Part shown: piece after piece, positions 59,325 through 64,000 of the stretch | Numbering within the stretch: the stretch's first letter is position 1 | How the letters are laid out: each line of letters opens with the position of its first letter | Origin: JAXMAR01 sp046350295 | GTDB lineage: Bacteria > Planctomycetota > Planctomycetia > Gemmatales > Gemmataceae | NCBI GenBank assembly: GCA_046350295.1 | Contig: JAXMAR010000003.1 | Location: forward strand, 246,141-310,140 | Length of the DNA: 64,000 nt | Direction: 5' to 3' | Made by a program: the position numbers and the translations under genes | The notes under the pieces: model-generated | The model's database searches: none | What the model was told of the DNA's origin: nothing | What the model saw: the letters and a program-made list of their open reading frames with translations, nothing else

Positions 59325-60113
59325 TCAGCGATGCCGCGCGTCGTGGAGCGCGAGGGCCACACCGGCCCACGGGCTGAGGCCGTGAGGCGTGAAGCCGAGG
59401 GTAGCCGCCGGGGTGTCGCCGAAGAGGCACTCGATGGCGGTGCGCATGTCCTCGGCGTCGAGATACGGGGCGAGCACTTCACGGGTGTACGCGATCTCCT
59501 CAGCGTCGAGTCGAGGACCGGCGCAACCGGCGGCCGCGAGCACGTGGCCCTCCTGGGCGAGCATGTCGCGCAGCGTGCGGGCAGGGCCATGGCGGTCTAC
59601 GTACGCGAGGCGATGAAGGGCGCAGCGCACCGTTTCGCGCACCGCCTGCGCGGATGCGGGCTCGCTGCTCCAGAGGACGGCGCTGACCCACGCGTCTTTG
59701 AGCCAGCGCGGCAGGGCGGCGCGCCTGGCGGGCCTGAGACGCGCCGCGTCGGGGCCGAAGCGCAAGGTAAACTCGGTGGCGTAACGGTTGGTCCAGCCGC
59801 CCCTCAGATCGTCGGCGACGACGAGGCCGAGCTTGAAATCGCCGGGAATGTCGCTGAGGTGGGCCGAGGCCTCGGCGGCGGTCTGGGCCGCGATGCTGTC
59901 GGCGTCGAGAGTCAGAAGGGCGTCCAAGAGGTCCGTGACATGATCGCGGCCCATGGGGTTCATGACAAGGAGGGAGGGAAACGCCAGGACCGGCTCGCCG
60001 TCGCCGCCCCGAGCGCCGATCGTGCGGAGATACTGGCGGAAGCGCTCGTAGCCGCGCGGGATGGCGTGGAGCTCGCGTTGCATCGGCAAGAGAGGGACGT
60101 ATTCGAGGCGCAT
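59325..60113 (-). CDS. Hypothetical protein, planctomycete type
   Basis: A 262-residue protein; ATG 60113 (MRLEYVPLLPMQRELHAIPR) is chosen. Conserved-looking stretches are PVLAFPSLLVMNPMGRDHVT, IPGDFKLGLVVADDLRGGWT and YATEFTLRFG. There is no signal peptide. I do not recognise a characterised family. It is read in the same direction as the ECF sigma factor, 61 bases upstream of it, so they may share a transcript. Confidence 0.7.
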   Translation of the reverse strand: MRLEYVPLLPMQRELHAIPRGYERFRQYLRTIGARGGDGEPVLAFPSLLVMNPMGRDHVTDLLDALLTLDADSIAAQTAAEASAHLSDIPGDFKLGLVVADDLRGGWTNRYATEFTLRFGPDAARLRPARRAALPRWLKDAWVSAVLWSSEPASAQAVRETVRCALHRLAYVDRHGPARTLRDMLAQEGHVLAAAGCAGPRLDAEEIAYTREVLAPYLDAEDMRTAIECLFGDTPAATLGFTPHGLSPWAGVALALHDARHR

Positions 60114-60218
60114 GACGACTCGCTTCCGCACTGAGAATTGGTAGGCCGCTGATTCTTCTGGACGGCCTTGTCGCGGGACGAGGCGATTGGAGCGCGCCTC
60201 GATCTTGTTGGTTCGCGA

Positions 60219-60323
60219 TCACCAGCCAAGCCATCTCCCAAGGACGACGAGCAAGACAATCACGCCAAAGAGCCCGATGAGTGCGAGCCATTCCGTGTCT
60301 CGGTAGTCGAACCCCATCGACAT
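60219..60323 (-). CDS. Very small membrane protein coupled to the topoisomerase gene
   Basis: A 34-residue product, MSMGFDYRDTEWLALIGLFG plus VIVLLVVLGRWLGW: one membrane helix with a short acidic N-terminus. The topoisomerase stop (TGA at 60328-60330) overlaps its ribosome site (GAGTGAGGAA), and the ATG follows 5 bases later, so it is translationally coupled. ATG 60317 is an alternative start. Confidence 0.55.
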   Translation of the reverse strand: MSMGFDYRDTEWLALIGLFGVIVLLVVLGRWLGW

Positions 60324-60327
60324 TTCC

Positions 60328-62697
<2,370 letters not shown>

Positions 62698-63020
62698 CGA
62701 GCCTTCCTCCTTGTGGAAGCGGTTATTTTAGCAACGGAGATTCGCGCGGACGGCGGTTTGGGGGAGAATCGAGGGTGGAGGATGGGCCTGGAGCTGATGG
62801 GGAGTGTCGAAAGGAGGTTGGCAAACGGTCTTGTCGGTGGAAATGTCGGCGAGGCAAACCGTGGAAACGGTGATCGCCACGATGGGCCGTGCCCGCTCCA
62901 TCGGGGACCGCCCTGTGACCAAAAAAAGGAGCGTGCGTCGGCCCGGAAAGGCTCAAGTCCGCAGCCGAGGGGAGCGACGATATACGCGATTCGACAATTT
63001 CCTTTCCAAGGCGGCCTGTC
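62698..63020. other. Intergenic region upstream of the topoisomerase gene
   Basis: About 320 bases between divergent genes. Open frames on both strands lack family similarity and convincing starts. It must hold the topoisomerase promoter; no clear consensus was picked out. Confidence 0.45.
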
Positions 63021-63272
63021 ATGGATATCTTCGCGCTCGGAGAAGCGATCATTCAGCTTCTGGGCTGTTTCCTGGAAGTGTTCGCGCTCAGCAGCGGGGC
63101 GGGCGCGGGCGTCGTCGGCTATCAGGCGCGGAAGCGCACCGAGGCGGAGCGGGGGCGCGGCGACGAGGCGCCACGCCGCAATCCGTATCGTGTCTGGTTC
63201 GTGGTCTTGGTGCTTTTGGCGGTGTTCTTTTCCGGCTTGGTCGCGTTCAAGTGGCTGGCCGGGGTGAAGTGA
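63021..63272 (+). CDS. Small two-helix membrane protein
   Basis: An 83-residue protein from ATG 63021: MDIFALGEAIIQLLGCFLEV and a Gly/Ala stretch, a basic/acidic loop (ARKRTEAERGRGDEAPRRNP), and a second helix (VWFVVLVLLAVFFSGLVAF). Probably a small inner-membrane protein with a cytoplasmic loop. No family recognised. Confidence 0.6.
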   Translation: MDIFALGEAIIQLLGCFLEVFALSSGAGAGVVGYQARKRTEAERGRGDEAPRRNPYRVWFVVLVLLAVFFSGLVAFKWLAGVK

Positions 63273-63632
63273 ACGGCTTACGCCGCTTTGGCGGCAACAC
63301 CACGGGAAGGAACGGGAGAGGCCGCGGAGGGAGGTCTATCGCCAGGTCGCGAGGGACCGTCCCCTCTTGCGTTGCAAAGTCCCGTCGAGACGTTACTTGC
63401 AGCGAAAGGAAAGCGGGGCGTATAATCACCTTTATGAGCGAAGGAGTTTTCATGCAGACTGTGCGCGCGTTGTCGTCGTCGATGCTCCTTACGCAATGGA
63501 CGCCGGTATCATCGTCTTCATGAGTTAAGACGGCGTCCTGGTTGACATTTCCTGGCATGAGGTATAGGAAATCCGTCCTCTTCAAGCCGAGCCGGTGCAA
63601 TGAGCCGCGACGATTTCCATCGGGGGGGGCGA
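63273..63632. other. Intergenic region upstream of mnmA
   Basis: About 360 bases. It contains the promoter-like element at 63397-63426 and a possible tiny reading frame at 63434-63526 (MSEGVFMQTVRALSSSMLLT and 9 more residues) with an internal AAGGAG followed by ATG 63452. Nothing else stands out. Confidence 0.45.
63397..63426 (+). promoter_or_regulatory. Sigma-70-like promoter
   Basis: TTGCAG (63397-63402) and a perfect TATAAT (63421-63426) are 18 bases apart. Such an AT-rich consensus stands out in this GC-rich DNA. It would drive the tiny frame at 63434 and possibly mnmA. Confidence 0.55.
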
Positions 63633-64000
63633 ATGTCCAAGCGCGTCGTCCTCGCCATGAGCGGTGGCGTCGATAGCTCCGTCGCGGCCCATCTCCTCAA
63701 GGAGCAGGGCTTCGACGTGATCGGCCTGTTCATGCGCACCGGCGTCCACGGTCCGGAGGACGACGGCTCGGGCCGCAAGAAAGGCTGCTGCTCCGCGCTC
63801 GACGCCGGCGATGCCCGCTGCGTCGCCGACCGGCTCGACATCCCTTTCTACGCGCTCGATTTCGAGGAAGACTTCGGCCGGATCATGGACTACTTCGTCG
63901 ATGAGTATGCCCAGGGCCGCACGCCGAACCCGTGCGTCGTCTGCAACACCTGGCTCAAGTTCGGCAAGCTCTGGAGCTACGGCAAGCAGCTCGGCGCCGA
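63633..64000 (+). CDS. mnmA: tRNA 2-thiouridine(34) synthase MnmA, N-terminal part
   Basis: The gene runs off the window end; 122 residues are visible. MSKRVVLAMSGGVDSSVAAH holds the SGGVDSS PP-loop that binds ATP. GLFMRTG and the GCCSALDAGDARCVADRLDI stretch follow, then the catalytic cysteine Cys101 in RTPNPCVVCNTWLKFG. The enzyme thiolates U34 of Lys, Glu and Gln tRNAs. ATG 63633 is preceded by a G-rich stretch that can serve as ribosome site. Confidence 0.94.
   Translation, partial: MSKRVVLAMSGGVDSSVAAHLLKEQGFDVIGLFMRTGVHGPEDDGSGRKKGCCSALDAGDARCVADRLDIPFYALDFEEDFGRIMDYFVDEYAQGRTPNPCVVCNTWLKFGKLWSYGKQLGA

Noticed and set aside
62804..63523. 239-codon plus-strand frame upstream of mnmA
   Set aside because: It overlaps the better small membrane protein frame at 63021-63272 and has Arg/Gly-rich non-family composition.

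Overview
The window is high-GC bacterial DNA that I read as a planctomycete, most likely of the Gemmataceae/Gemmatales. The reasons are: two large cytochrome-type DUF1549/DUF1553 proteins, a DUF1501 protein, a DUF1559 pseudopilin, a TIGR03009-like protein, a PQQ-repeat protein, a MauE-DUF1573 fusion, and many families of small palindromic intergenic repeats. The assignment is inference from gene content; no rRNA gene is present to confirm it.

Layout. 1-8 kb: end of a glutamine-amidotransferase-like membrane protein, then a DUF1549/DUF1553 protein and a DUF1501 protein separated by small accessory genes (B3/B4 domain protein, Uma2 nuclease, antitoxin plus a decayed MazF/PemK toxin). 8-14 kb: a PQQ-repeat protein with a truncated second copy, a GYF protein between them, a YihY/BrkB membrane protein and a Gfo/Idh/MocA oxidoreductase. 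14-21.5 kb: antitoxin plus decayed VapC toxin, a cytochrome-WD40 protein, the second DUF1549/DUF1553 protein, a two-repeat secreted protein, and a BrnT-like/XRE toxin-antitoxin pair. 21.5-33.5 kb: housekeeping genes (cdsA, uppS, purA, a CDF transporter, rsgA, a FliA/WhiG sigma factor, a PfkB sugar kinase, a Ser/Thr protein kinase, map, adk).

33.7-44.4 kb is the S10-spc ribosomal protein cluster on the minus strand: rpsJ, rplD, rplW, rplB, rpsS, initiator tRNA, rplV, rpsC, rplP, rpmC, rpsQ, rplN, rplE, rpsN, rpsH, rplF, rplR, rpsE, rplO, secY. rplC and rplX are absent from their usual places, rpsJ has its own terminator, and an initiator tRNA-Met sits inside the cluster. Upstream lies a Tex-like RNA-binding protein with long Pro/Ala-rich insertions. 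From 49.3 to 52.4 kb three consecutive genes (TPR protein, TIGR03009-like protein, Gfo/Idh/MocA oxidoreductase) are broken by many small indels, which may be sequence error.

53-56.7 kb holds the most interesting locus, a tight five-gene minus-strand operon: a MauE-DUF1573 fusion, a 10-cysteine secreted protein, a membrane-anchored protein, a membrane-anchored DUF1573-like protein with an in-frame TGA inside a Cys-TGA-Gly-Lys-Asn-Cys motif, and a DUF1559 pseudopilin. The TGA is followed, at the spacing of the classical bacterial SECIS of fdhF, by a hairpin with a GGUC loop, and the frame stays coding for 67 more codons until it overlaps the next gene. I interpret this as a candidate selenoprotein in an envelope thiol/selenol redox operon. 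57-64 kb: a secreted protein, queA, an ECF sigma factor, a hypothetical protein, a GyrA/ParC-family topoisomerase subunit with two compensating frameshifts, a small membrane protein and the start of mnmA.
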